A stretch of DNA of 64,000 nucleotides from an uncultured Acetatifactor sp. (lineage in GTDB: Bacteria; Bacillota; Clostridia; Lachnospirales; Lachnospiraceae), in the NCBI GenBank assembly GCA_910588225.1, contig CAJUQT010000010.1, positions 1-64,000 on the forward strand. The letters are read 5' to 3'. Positions 1 through 7,897 of this stretch are shown piece after piece. Every line of letters starts with the position of its first letter. Within the stretch, counting starts at the first letter, position 1. Below the pieces are notes generated by a model that was not told the DNA's origin, ran no database searches, and was given only the letters and a program-made list of their open reading frames with translations. The position numbers and the translations under genes were made by a program.

Positions 1-103
1 CATCAGAAAGTCCTGTACGATACTTTTTTTATTAAAAAACTTGTAAAGTGGTGTTATATTACAAAATCCCGAAATTTTCAATTCCACCCCTGGTCCTATT
101 ACA

Positions 104-1883
104 TCAATCTTTTTTATAAAATAGAGTTTCATACCCATCAGCCCTGAGTTCCAGTCCCTTAGCCCACGGTGGTACTTCTCCCATCAGTTTGCAGACAGTA
201 TCTAATGATTCATCCATCCCACATTCCACGATTACTTCATCATGCACATGCGCACAAATCTCATAATCCTTCAGCTTTCTCATGGAATAACAGAGTAAAT
301 CCCTACTGATTGCCTGAACAATATTTTCCACGAACTTCGGACCATAACTTTCAATGCGTTCCCATTTCTTTGTAGCACCGACACCAAAACTGAACAATGT
401 TCGGGTTGGACTGTCTCCACATGTCCACAAGCGGCTGCAGTTCCTCTTCCTTTAATCCCATATCCAATGCACCCATTGATTTCAAAGCACCAACAGAACC
501 GCCATATCCTAATGCCAGTTCCGCAATCTTACCCTTTTGTCTCAAATGGCTATTCACACCATGCTTTTCAACCGGAACTCCGAACATGGCAGATGCAGAC
601 GCACAATAAATATCTCCATTATTACGGAATACTTCTGTTCTCTACTCTTCCCCAGACAGCCAAGAAAGAACCCTTGCTTCTACAGCAGAAAAGTCCGCCA
701 CCACAAACTTACAATTCTCTTTTGGAATAAATGCTGTTCGTATGAGTTCTGACAATACATTTGGAACAGAATCATAGAGCATGGACAGAGCTTCATAATC
801 CCCACATCTCACAAGTGCTCTTGCCTCTTCCAAATCCGGCATGTGGTTCTGTGGAAGATTCTGTAACTGAATCAGTCTGCCCGCCCATCTTCCGGAACGG
901 TTAGCACCATAGAACTGGAACATCCCATGCACTCTTCCATCATCACAGACCACATTTTCCATAGCCTGATACTTTTTTACAGATGATTTTGCAATCTGCT
1001 GTCGCAATGACAGCACCTCATACAGTTCTTCATCCGCATCTTTCATCATTGCAGCCACAGCCTTTTTATCCAAAGAATCTGTTTCCACACCACGTTCTAA
1101 CAGCCACTCCCTCATCTGAAGCACACTGTTTGGATTCTCCAATTTTGTGATCTCCCTCATGGCAGAAAGTAGTTCTTCTTTTGATATGGTATCAATCTGA
1201 ATCGCATTCTCCACCACTTGCCAGTCCAGAGCAATCCCTCTGTCATTGATACACTGATCTATGTGGTACTCTTCCCATACAAAATCAGGAACCGGAAACT
1301 TCTTCAATTTCTGCTGAATGGACATTTCTACTTCTACATCTCGTTTATTATAAGCCTTGAACAATTCCCACTTTTCCGGACTATGAACAGGAAGATTTCT
1401 GGTGCGTCCACCATTGGTTTTCGTCGGCTTGCATGGAACACAGAAATAACGAATCAGGTCTTTTCCCTCTTTCAGTTTCTGTTCTTCCAATCCGAGCACG
1501 CTTCCGGCTCCCTCCAACGATAATGGCAATCCCATATAAGCAGACCAAATCATGCTGCATTTCCAACTGTCCGGACACAGATATTTGCTCTTCATCATTT
1601 CCGGGAACTCACGCCTTAAATATTCTGACAGACAGATTCTTTCAAATGCAGCGTTAAATGCCCATTTTGTCACGGAATCATCCATAAGCGCATGTATGAT
1701 ATTCTCCGGCAACACATCCCCGGACGCCATATCATACACCGTAACCGGACTGCCATTTATGGACACAGCAAACAGCAGTATTTCAAATGCCGGCGATTCC
1801 ACATATCGGTATGCACCACTCTTTTTAATATCCACATCACTATAGGTTTCAAGGTCAATCGACATCTCTTTTATCATTTCCAT
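104..1883 (-). pseudogene. Phage-type family A DNA polymerase, disrupted
   Basis: A T7/PolI-like replicative polymerase of the kind found in clostridial phages and ICEs, broken in two ways. The start is the ATG at 1883 behind GGAGG. The N-terminal part has a DnaQ-like exonuclease motif (DLET) and polymerase motif A (DFSAVEARVLSWL). Reading then hits an in-frame TAG at 642-644, where family members carry Trp. The same frame continues with motif B (RQKGKIAELALGYGG). Near 383 the frame jumps directly from ...NIVQFW to GVGATKKWER, which implies an internal deletion plus frameshift. The last piece holds motif C (HVHDEVIVE). From memory of relatives, about 50-60 residues are missing. All three catalytic motifs survive, but in separate fragments, so an active enzyme is unlikely. 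Confidence 0.85.
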
Positions 1884-1938
1884 ATAACTTCCTCCACGGC
1901 AAAGAAGCGGCAGCATATCGCCACCGCCTCCGCAATCA

Positions 1939-2085
1939 TTATTCCTTATTCTTTTCCAATTTTGCCTTACGTTCTCTTTCACTTCTGATATCATCACGAA
2001 TATCTTTGAAAATCATGAATCCCCATCCACCGATCATCAGAACCAACCACGCAACTGCAAGTACCACTAAAATAATATTTGTCAT
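1939..2085 (-). CDS. 48-aa single-pass membrane peptide
   Basis: A short reading frame between the DUF2815 gene and the polymerase. It starts with MTNIILVVLAVAWLVLMIGG, a clear hydrophobic membrane segment, followed by a charged tail rich in Arg, Lys and Glu. The topology looks like a small inner-membrane protein with a cytoplasmic C-terminus. The ribosome-binding site is only a weak AAGAAGT. It lies in the same direction as the replication genes and fills most of an otherwise empty gap. I do not recognise the family; it could be a chance frame, although the clean membrane segment argues against that. Confidence 0.5.
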   Translation of the reverse strand: MTNIILVVLAVAWLVLMIGGWGFMIFKDIRDDIRSERERKAKLEKNKE

Positions 2086-2145
2086 AATCTTTTACTTCTT
2101 TTCTTGTTACAGGCGGCGGATAACCACCGCCCGCTTATTTGTCAC

Positions 2146-2709
2146 TTAGTTTAAGAAATCATCTTCTTCCTCTGTTGCAAAATCATCTTCTGCACAGGAC
2201 TTACCGCCTAAAGGTTCTCCATCCTTAATCTTCTGGAGATTGTTGAGACCACAGGCAATTCCACGGTTTCCGTTGCTATTGAATGCATATAAGCTGATAG
2301 AAGCTCTGCCATACACACCGCTGTAAACTTCGGAACGGTCAAGGATTGGCTGACGATCTGCATCCACGATGCCAGGAGCAGCAGAACTGTTGGCATTGAT
2401 AAAGTAACATCCTGCATAAGCCGAATCGTCCGGTCTTTCCGTATCACCATCACGGAGAGGTGTTTTGATAACAGAGAGTGCCGGTACGCTCTTACCATTA
2501 CCCTTTAACTTACTCTGGCCCTCTTCATATGCCGCCTGAATCGCAGCCTTAATCTTTTCCACGGTCTTTGTATCAGACTTCGGAATAATCAGAGATACAG
2601 AAAACTTCGGCGCACCGCCATTGATTGACTTTGCATCCCATACATTTGCATAACTCCATCTTGTTTCAGGTCCTGTAATAACTTTTGTTGGATTGTTGAA
2701 TTTTGACAT
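2146..2709 (-). CDS. DUF2815 family ssDNA-binding-like protein
   Basis: A 187-aa protein matching the DUF2815 family, found next to family A DNA polymerases in clostridial phages and ICEs and thought to be a gp2.5-like single-stranded DNA binding protein. The N-terminus (MSKFNNPTKVITGPETRWSY) is typical of the family. The last 15 residues are strongly acidic and end in DDFLN, as in many SSB proteins that recruit partners through their tail. It sits 12 nt downstream of the Cas4-like gene with a GGAGGAAA ribosome-binding site and belongs to the same replication operon. The frame is intact although the polymerase downstream is broken. Confidence 0.8.
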   Translation of the reverse strand: MSKFNNPTKVITGPETRWSYANVWDAKSINGGAPKFSVSLIIPKSDTKTVEKIKAAIQAAYEEGQSKLKGNGKSVPALSVIKTPLRDGDTERPDDSAYAGCYFINANSSAAPGIVDADRQPILDRSEVYSGVYGRASISLYAFNSNGNRGIACGLNNLQKIKDGEPLGGKSCAEDDFATEEEDDFLN

Positions 2710-2721
2710 AATCTTTTCCTC

Positions 2722-3843
2722 CTAATTTTCCTTAAAATCATCTTGTGCTGTATTCATAGCCGGACGCTTATCCGACAATGGAACCAATACCGGCTTGCCT
2801 GAAGGTTTATGGATAAACCCACCAAGCACTTCTTCAAATTTCTTCTTGCCCATCAGGGCTGTCATGGCTGTAATGCCAAGCACTTTCTTTTCGTATGGGT
2901 CGAATCCGGCGTCAACTGCTGCCTGTGCAACTGCCTCTTCATTCACATACTTTCGGTTGCTTCTGCCTTCCACAACCTTAAATCCGTTGTAATCCGTGCC
3001 GCTGAGTGCCTGTTGCAGTGCGTATTCCTTCACATCACTTACCCAGTTTGCCAGCTCATCCGCTTTTGTCAGGATGTATGCAATCTCATCCGTATCCAAA
3101 GTGGCCGGCATCTCAAAATCATACTTAGCAAGTTCCAGATTATATTCAGCACGTTTTCTACAGACTGCTTTTGCCTTGCAGAACTGACAGTGATCTCCAG
3201 CTTTATATTCGCCTTCCCCTGCATAAGCCAGTTTTGCAGTCGATACCAACACCGTCTCTGCCCATTCCAAAAGTTGCTCTTTTGTCATAACACAGGTACT
3301 GATGTTTTCCCTTCGTGGCTGATAGATTGTCATGGACACCATGCCTATGTCATAAATTCCATCGAACAGTTCCAATGCTCCCAGTGCATAACACATCATC
3401 TGCGGATTTTCTTCTGCACTGACCAGAACACCGACACCGTGTTTATAATCAATCACGGATAATGTACCATCAGAAATGATTACACAGTCACCTGTTCCAA
3501 ATCCCTCTTCCACGTATCTGGAGAAATCCAGTCTCTGCTCAATCAACACCACCGGATCTGAACAGGTCTGTTTTGCTTTTTCCACCTGTTCCATCACATA
3601 AGCGGCATATCCTTGCGCACACTCTTCCATCTCCTGATCATAAAAAGTCAGGTTCTCCGTAGGATTTTCTGCCGGCATCCCCAATGCCTTTCGCAGATGA
3701 TACTCACACAAACTGTGTGCATCCGTCCCCTGTCTGGCAAATTCACTGGATGTATCCTGATACGTTGCACTGAGTTTTGCAGACGGTGGACAATTCAGCC
3801 ATCGGTGTGCTGAGGATGCTGATAACAATGCATGTTTAGCCAT
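2722..3843 (-). CDS. DUF2800 family PD-(D/E)XK (Cas4/RecB-like) nuclease
   Basis: A 373-aa phage-type nuclease of the DUF2800 family. The start at 3843 (MAKHALLSASSAHRWLNCPP) follows GGAGGTG; a longer upstream frame lacks a ribosome-binding site. Seen in the protein are the nuclease core with VIDYKHGVGV (the DxK part of the PD-(D/E)XK motif), the family signature NPQMMCYALGAL, and a Cys cluster CQFCKAKAVC near residue 220 that could hold an Fe-S centre as in Cas4 and AddB. It probably processes DNA ends during replication or recombination of the element. It overlaps the upstream 102-aa gene by 8 nt and is followed by the ssDNA-binding-like gene. Confidence 0.8.
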   Translation of the reverse strand: MAKHALLSASSAHRWLNCPPSAKLSATYQDTSSEFARQGTDAHSLCEYHLRKALGMPAENPTENLTFYDQEMEECAQGYAAYVMEQVEKAKQTCSDPVVLIEQRLDFSRYVEEGFGTGDCVIISDGTLSVIDYKHGVGVLVSAEENPQMMCYALGALELFDGIYDIGMVSMTIYQPRRENISTCVMTKEQLLEWAETVLVSTAKLAYAGEGEYKAGDHCQFCKAKAVCRKRAEYNLELAKYDFEMPATLDTDEIAYILTKADELANWVSDVKEYALQQALSGTDYNGFKVVEGRSNRKYVNEEAVAQAAVDAGFDPYEKKVLGITAMTALMGKKKFEEVLGGFIHKPSGKPVLVPLSDKRPAMNTAQDDFKEN

Positions 3844-4144
3844 TTCCCAGCACCTCCACTTCCGCAAGCAGTGCTTCATACTCAGTCGGATTGATTTCTG
3901 ACAGCTTATCTGCACCGTGTTTGATAAGAAGTTCTTTTACTTCTTTCGTAAAACCGGCACGGGATTTTTCTGCCAGAACTGCCCTTACCTCTGTAAGTGA
4001 CAACTGCTTTTTCATTGTTTCTTCTGGTTTACTCTGTCCGGACGCTGAGAACATCTCTGTCATTTCCTCTGCCATGCGAATCAGCTTTTCTCCGCATCCG
4101 CGCAATTCTTTGACCATCATTTCCAGTTCACTCATTTTTCCCAT
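3836..4144 (-). CDS. Small phage/ICE replication-module protein (102 aa)
   Basis: A 102-aa, mostly helical, charged protein with no recognisable catalytic motif. Similar proteins are regularly found just upstream of DUF2800 nucleases in clostridial mobile elements and are sometimes labelled rrp5-like, a name I would not trust. The start (MGKMSELEMM) follows AAGGAGGAAGCG and overlaps the preceding stop codon as TAATG, so the two genes are translationally coupled. The N-terminal third looks coiled-coil. The C-terminal third (LLIKHGADKLSEINPTEYEA) resembles a repeat segment shared by several phage proteins of unknown role. Confidence 0.65.
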   Translation of the reverse strand: MGKMSELEMMVKELRGCGEKLIRMAEEMTEMFSASGQSKPEETMKKQLSLTEVRAVLAEKSRAGFTKEVKELLIKHGADKLSEINPTEYEALLAEVEVLGNG

Positions 4145-4347
4145 TAGGCGCTTCCTCCTTCTTTGACTTCTCGGACATCCACTGACTCAACCGTCTGCCC
4201 CGGTGCCAGAAGATAAACCTGCGTAAAATCCCCGAACAGGAATCTCACTAATCTTTCCGGTATGCTTCTTTTGGCACCGCGAAGAACAGTCGTGTGTCTG
4301 CCTTTGGCATCTGTGACGTTAATCGTAATCTTGTGCTTTAATGCCAT
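4144..4347 (-). CDS. Small conserved phage/ICE protein (67 aa)
   Basis: A 67-aa basic protein starting MALKHKITINVTDAKGRHTT behind GAGGTAG. It is predicted to be mostly beta-strand and has no recognisable motif. It shares one base with the next gene (TAATG), and its place between the sigma-like gene and the DUF2800 nuclease is the usual one in this kind of replication block. The function is unknown. Membership of the operon is supported by the tight overlap and the shared direction. Confidence 0.6.
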   Translation of the reverse strand: MALKHKITINVTDAKGRHTTVLRGAKRSIPERLVRFLFGDFTQVYLLAPGQTVESVDVREVKEGGSA

Positions 4348-4435
4348 TTTGACTACCTCGCTTTCTGTAAGTCCTTATCCCTTACATGTCACAGGCAAAG
4401 GAAACACCCCTCTTTTTAACCTCATGAAAAAAATT

Positions 4436-4993
4436 TTAAAAATTATTTTTGATGTACAGAATCGCCTTGTCATAGTGCTTTTTCACATTTGGAATACTTG
4501 TCCCCATCAGCTTTGCGATTTCCGTAAAGGAATAGCCCTCCAGAACATGAAGCTTGTACACCAACTGCTGTTTCTCTGTCATGGTCTCCACAAGGTCACG
4601 GAGATGCTGGACATCTGCCGGAACATCTTCATCCATCACATAACAGGCACTTTTTAATACGAAACTCTTATCCGTATCGCCTTCATCGTCCGTAACAATA
4701 TGGTCCAGAGAAAGATTCCACCCCACACCGTAGGTCTCCCCCTCATGTTCCTGTTCCCACTGTCTCTTAGCAGCTTTTTCTGCTTCGGTAAGTGGTGGAT
4801 GTCCATTTTTACAATTCAAATACACCTCATGGTCATCCAGAGAATGAAGCGTTTTAATCCATGCCTCCGTCACACCATCAGTTCCTGGTTTCAGTTCGAT
4901 ACACTCTTTGGTGTATTCCCCGTTGTCTTTTTCCAGATATGCCTCGTATCTGTAAGTTTCTCTTCTGTCCTGTCTTGTCTTTCTGATTTTCAT
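4436..4993 (-). CDS. Phage-type sigma-70 region 4-like protein
   Basis: A 185-aa protein whose C-terminal 60 residues look like sigma-70 region 4: LTEKQQLVYKLHVLEGYSFTEIAKL is followed by a helix-turn-helix ending PNVKKHYDKAI. The N-terminal part is charged and unassigned. Such proteins occur at the head of late or replication operons in clostridial phages and ICEs, where they probably act as transcription activators. The start at 4993 (MKIRKTRQDRRETYR) is chosen because AGAGAGGC precedes it; the longer upstream frame is unsupported. It is distinct from the complete RpoD-like factor at 7897-9084, which also has regions 1.1 and 2. Confidence 0.7.
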   Translation of the reverse strand: MKIRKTRQDRRETYRYEAYLEKDNGEYTKECIELKPGTDGVTEAWIKTLHSLDDHEVYLNCKNGHPPLTEAEKAAKRQWEQEHEGETYGVGWNLSLDHIVTDDEGDTDKSFVLKSACYVMDEDVPADVQHLRDLVETMTEKQQLVYKLHVLEGYSFTEIAKLMGTSIPNVKKHYDKAILYIKNNF

Positions 4994-5409
4994 TGATTGC
5001 CTCTCTTTCTGGCCGAGAGACAGTAAGACAGGACTTGTCCGAAACCTTTGACCGAAGTACCCCATAAAAAATGCACAGCTAAACAAGGGTACCTACATCC
5101 GCACTTTGCCGTTGCTTTTATTGCAACTTTCAAAAATGCGATATGTCGTATCCTGCCTCACTGCGCATCATGTGGCCGATATGAATTTTTTTATTTCGTT
5201 CACGTGAACTTCTGAACATCGTATGGATGCTCAATCGGAAAATACAAAACCCTGTATCATCCGATTCAATACCCATCTGTTATTTACTTCTCTATTTCTA
5301 AAAAGAAAATCCCGCTTCATTTTGTAAACCAGACAACAGAAAAAGGCCTGACAAAATACAGATGCTCTTTAGCACCTATACTTCGTCAGGCCCTGGTTGC
5401 TATGATTAC
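4994..5409. other. Gap with one doubtful small ORF and a terminator
   Basis: About 400 bases without a secure gene. It holds a Rho-independent terminator (5335-5395, listed separately) and a 48-codon minus-strand frame at 5130-5276. That frame starts MGIESDDTGFCIFRLS, has only a weak AGAGAAG upstream and no recognisable product. The stretch nearest the sigma-like gene presumably holds its promoter, but I see no convincing -35/-10 pair. Confidence 0.4.
5335..5395 (-). terminator. Rho-independent terminator after the zinc-ribbon gene
   Basis: Read on the minus strand, GGGCCTGACGAAGTA pairs imperfectly with TATTTTGTCAGGCC, with an inner GTGCT/AGCAT stem, and the hairpin is followed by TTTTTCTG. 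It lies just downstream of the 55-aa zinc-ribbon gene (5410-5577). It separates that short transcript from the replication operon to the left. Confidence 0.75.
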
Positions 5410-5577
5410 TCATGCACCGATTCGCTCAGTACGAATTTTCTTTTGATGAAAGCTGACCGCTATCACTGCTCTACAGATAGGGCATTTTATTTTAATAATG
5501 CCTTCAACCTGTTCCGGATTTGCGTCAAACAATCGTTTATTTTTACAACATGGACAAGCCACATGCACTTCCTGCAT
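5410..5577 (-). CDS. 55-aa zinc-ribbon protein under an SOS-type promoter
   Basis: A short protein starting MQEVHVACPCCKNKRLFDAN with two Cys pairs (CPCC near residue 8 and CPIC near residue 32). This is a Com-like zinc ribbon seen in many clostridial mobile elements. The start follows a strong AGGAGG. The gene is the first one behind the LexA-box promoter at 5697-5725 and is closed off by the terminator at 5335-5395, so it appears to be a single-gene unit induced by DNA damage. Its role is unknown; such ribbons usually bind DNA or a protein partner. Confidence 0.7.
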   Translation of the reverse strand: MQEVHVACPCCKNKRLFDANPEQVEGIIKIKCPICRAVIAVSFHQKKIRTERIGA

Positions 5578-5696
5578 AATTTCGCCTCCTAATAGAGGCC
5601 AGCTAAAAGGGATGTCAAACTGACCGTTGATAATAGTCTTTTATTATTCCTTTGCACTGTGTTCCGTGACTTGGCACCTAAGTTAGCGATGAAATA

Positions 5697-5725
5697 ATTA
5701 TATCGAACAAATGTTCTTTTGTCAA
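5697..5725 (-). promoter_or_regulatory. Sigma-A promoter with embedded LexA (SOS) box
   Basis: On the minus strand there is a perfect TTGACA (5720-5725), a 17-nt spacer and a perfect TATAAT (5697-5702). The spacer contains GAACATTTGTTC (5705-5716), which fits the Gram-positive LexA consensus GAAC-N4-GTTC exactly. LexA bound here would cover the space between -35 and -10. The first gene downstream is the 55-aa zinc-ribbon protein. Confidence 0.85.
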
Positions 5726-5779
5726 TTCATTTCTATCGCTACTGGAAAATCCTAACGAAGCAAATAATTTAGTTTTAAA

Positions 5780-5841
5780 ACAAAAAAAGCCAGGATACGT
5801 CAAAACACAGACTTACTCTGTGCTCTGACATACCCTGGCTC
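5780..5841 (-). terminator. Rho-independent terminator after the 68-aa gene
   Basis: On the minus strand AGCCAGGGTATGTCA and TGACGTATCCTGGCT flank an inner CACAG/CTGTG stem. The hairpin is followed by TTTTTTTG. It closes the transcript that carries the 68-aa zinc-ribbon gene (5898-6104) and shields the SOS promoter just downstream. Confidence 0.85.
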
Positions 5842-5897
5842 AGCGGTGATCTGCTAAGGACCCCTATCGGCTCAGTGATATGACACTTTACGATACT

Positions 5898-6104
5898 TTA
5901 TTTATGAAATCTATGAGCTGCCCCACGAAACGGCTTAACTATTTTAGCCGTCAGGTTGTCATAGTCAAACTCAACAAATTTCCCGCAATTTGGACATGGA
6001 TGTGATGCCCGTCCGTGGGCACTCATCTCTACACCTGCTTTATACTGTGGGCAACATGGATATGGTATCATATCTCTGAACTGTTCAACACAACTACCTG
6101 TCAT
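5898..6104 (-). CDS. 68-aa zinc-ribbon protein
   Basis: A 68-aa protein with Cys pairs at PYPCCP and HPCPNCGKF, an arrangement typical of a small zinc ribbon, and a basic C-terminal tail (AAHRFHK). It is preceded by AAAGGAGG at good spacing. It has no promoter of its own that I can see: the base run directly upstream is the terminator of the DGQHR operon (6117-6186). Expression may therefore depend on read-through. Similar short ribbons occur near regulators in clostridial ICEs. The function is unknown. Confidence 0.65.
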   Translation of the reverse strand: MTGSCVEQFRDMIPYPCCPQYKAGVEMSAHGRASHPCPNCGKFVEFDYDNLTAKIVKPFRGAAHRFHK

Positions 6105-6116
6105 AGTAATCCTCCT

Positions 6117-6186
6117 TTCCTAAAAAAGGCCGGAGTTGTCCCACTACGCCCATTTTCAGGGTTAGTTATGGAATCAACTCCGGCTA
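6117..6186 (-). terminator. Rho-independent terminator of the DGQHR unit
   Basis: On the minus strand AGCCGGAGTTG (6175-6185) pairs with CAACTCCGGCC (6128-6138) and is followed by TTTTTTAGG. It lies about 30 nt past the stop of the 84-aa gene. It nearly abuts the ribosome-binding site of the 68-aa gene, so partial read-through could regulate that gene. Confidence 0.8.
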
Positions 6187-6215
6187 GAGACGTCACTTAA
6201 GCATCTACGCTCGGC

Positions 6216-6470
6216 TCATGATAAATCTGTACTTTTATTAAGTCTAGCTGCTAACTTCGCATAAGCAAGCAACCTTTCCTCTCTGTTCATCGCCGCAGCT
6301 ACCTGATCAATCACTTCAATTGCATCAACGTAAATAAGCGGTGGAACTTTCTTATCTCTCGTTTTTGTCTTGACTTCCGCTTGAAGAACCCCTTCTGTTC
6401 TTACTAATTTAAACGCTTTTTCTTGATTTTCGTTAATCACAAAAATTTCAAAATTTTTTTCATTTTCCAC
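6216..6470 (-). CDS. 84-aa protein cotranscribed with DGQHR protein
   Basis: An 84-aa protein with a GTG start at 6470 behind GGAGGAACG. The longer upstream frame would overlap the DGQHR gene and lacks a ribosome-binding site. The N-terminal half looks like a beta-sheet domain, and the C-terminal half is helical with basic residues (NREERLLAYAKLAARLNK). It follows the DGQHR gene by 22 nt and shares its promoter and terminator, so it probably acts with it, for example as a regulatory partner. I do not recognise the family. Confidence 0.6.
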   Translation of the reverse strand: MENEKNFEIFVINENQEKAFKLVRTEGVLQAEVKTKTRDKKVPPLIYVDAIEVIDQVAAAMNREERLLAYAKLAARLNKSTDLS

Positions 6471-6492
6471 TTGACGTTCCTCCTCCCGTATG

Positions 6493-7764
6493 TTATACCC
6501 TTGCCGGCAAAGGTTCGTCAGGATTATTCTTTGCATTTCCGTACACTGTCTTAACATCGGCTAACTCTGCCTTTGTCATCTTATCTCCCATTACCAAATA
6601 GGAAATTACCATTCCTACACCTCTTACTGCTTCTTTTCCTGTAATCATCTTTTTGTTAGCACTACTTATCACAAGAAGATTGAACCACAATTCATTATCA
6701 AATGACCATGATATTTTATTGAGTTTCTCAACAATATCTCTCCATTCAATTCCTTTATTCTTTGCCATCCTTGCCACATGTGCTAATGCCATCTGCGTTA
6801 CCGGTTTTAACAGTAAATTATTCTCTCTCATTGCTGAAATCGGTTTATCTTTTCTAGTAAGCTGTATGTATTCCTGAAAAGCATTCAGATCACCCAAAAG
6901 CACTTTCCAAAAATCAGCCACTTCTTCATACGCATCATTCACATCACTTTCTTCCGGTAAGACATTTGTGGAGTATCTATTATCCTTAAGCAGTGTACCT
7001 GAAATAGTATATAGTGCACTAAGCGTTGTTAAATTCTTACTCCTTAACGATAGTGTATTACTTTTCCAATTAACAAGGTCAATTCCATTAATCGGTGCAA
7101 GCGGTTCTCCTTCCGTTAAAAGTTTTCTTGATATTACAGCAAATACATCGTCATCACTTGTAATAATATTGTCACCACGGCTTGTCTGCTTCGCATATTT
7201 ATTGATTTTATTAAAAATCTTGCGAATCTTCTGTGTATCAGTGTGTTCGACAAATATTACACTTATTTCTTCATTTGCTAAATCAGGATGCGGTTCTAAC
7301 CGATTCATTGCAGCTGTCATTTTTTCGCCTGCCGGAATTCCCATAACACCTCTAATTGCTATCTTTAAAGCAAGCAATCTATGCTGTCCATCAAGAGCAA
7401 TAAGGCGTTCCTTCCCCGGTAAAGTTAAAAATCCCATATCTTTCATAGGAACTCTATATGCTGCAGGTAATGATGGTACTGCTTCTGTTACTGACTCAAA
7501 AACAATTTCTTCATATCCCGAATAGATATCTATTATCAAACTTCCAAAGAATCGATTAGGATCGTCTACAACATATGGAACCATTTCCTCTACTACACGC
7601 CTGATGTCATATTCACGTTGCATTTTTTCATCAGCGCTCATATCAGGCCACTCAGGCAATTCTTTTGCAATACCAACACTGTCAACCAACTGTCCCGCAG
7701 ACATTTTCGCCAAGAAATAGGGTGTGTTTCCCATCTTGGCACGTATGCATCCAATCGTTGCCAT
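6493..7764 (-). CDS. DGQHR-domain protein (DndB-like)
   Basis: A 423-aa protein with the motif LIALDGQHRLLAL (DGQHR at residues 125-129) that defines the DGQHR/DndB family of DNA phosphorothioation systems. In known dnd clusters DndB represses transcription of the modification operon and can bind modified DNA; that role here is inferred. A second conserved stretch is KIFNKINKYAKQTSRGDN near residue 188, also typical of DGQHR proteins. It has its own sigma-A-type promoter (7803-7831) and lies downstream of the main cluster's terminator, so it can be set independently. The start follows AGGAGG. The length is close to that of known DndB proteins. Confidence 0.8.
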   Translation of the reverse strand: MATIGCIRAKMGNTPYFLAKMSAGQLVDSVGIAKELPEWPDMSADEKMQREYDIRRVVEEMVPYVVDDPNRFFGSLIIDIYSGYEEIVFESVTEAVPSLPAAYRVPMKDMGFLTLPGKERLIALDGQHRLLALKIAIRGVMGIPAGEKMTAAMNRLEPHPDLANEEISVIFVEHTDTQKIRKIFNKINKYAKQTSRGDNIITSDDDVFAVISRKLLTEGEPLAPINGIDLVNWKSNTLSLRSKNLTTLSALYTISGTLLKDNRYSTNVLPEESDVNDAYEEVADFWKVLLGDLNAFQEYIQLTRKDKPISAMRENNLLLKPVTQMALAHVARMAKNKGIEWRDIVEKLNKISWSFDNELWFNLLVISSANKKMITGKEAVRGVGMVISYLVMGDKMTKAELADVKTVYGNAKNNPDEPLPARV

Positions 7765-7789
7765 ATTTTACCTCCTATCGCTTTTTATT

Positions 7790-7831
7790 CTATTGTATTT
7801 CAATAGTATCACAAACTTGTTTTTATTTCAA
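7790..7831 (-). promoter_or_regulatory. Promoter and palindrome ahead of DGQHR gene
   Basis: On the minus strand TTGAAA (7826-7831), a 17-nt spacer and TACTAT (7803-7808) form a good sigma-A promoter. Overlapping the -10 is the palindrome CTATTG-AAATA-CAATAG (7790-7806), a plausible operator, possibly for autoregulation by the DGQHR protein. The pairing of operator and regulator is inference. Confidence 0.65.
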
Positions 7832-7867
7832 GTGCTGTACATCATTTTTTTGTAAAACTTTTGCAAA

Positions 7868-7897
7868 TAAAAAAACAAGGGTTTATAGCCCTTGTTT
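7868..7897 (-). terminator. Rho-independent terminator of the phosphorothioation operon
   Basis: On the minus strand ACAAGGG-CTATAAA-CCCTTGT is followed by TTTTTTATTT. It lies immediately past the stop of the sigma-factor gene and ends the long operon that begins near 21.8 kb. Confidence 0.85.

Noticed and set aside
642..644. In-frame TAG in the polymerase read as recoding (for example pyrrolysine or suppressor)
   Set aside because: The same gene has a second independent lesion (deletion with frameshift) further on, so simple decay explains both.
5362..5592. Plus-strand 76-codon frame
   Set aside because: Antisense to the better supported 55-aa zinc-ribbon gene and overlapping its terminator.
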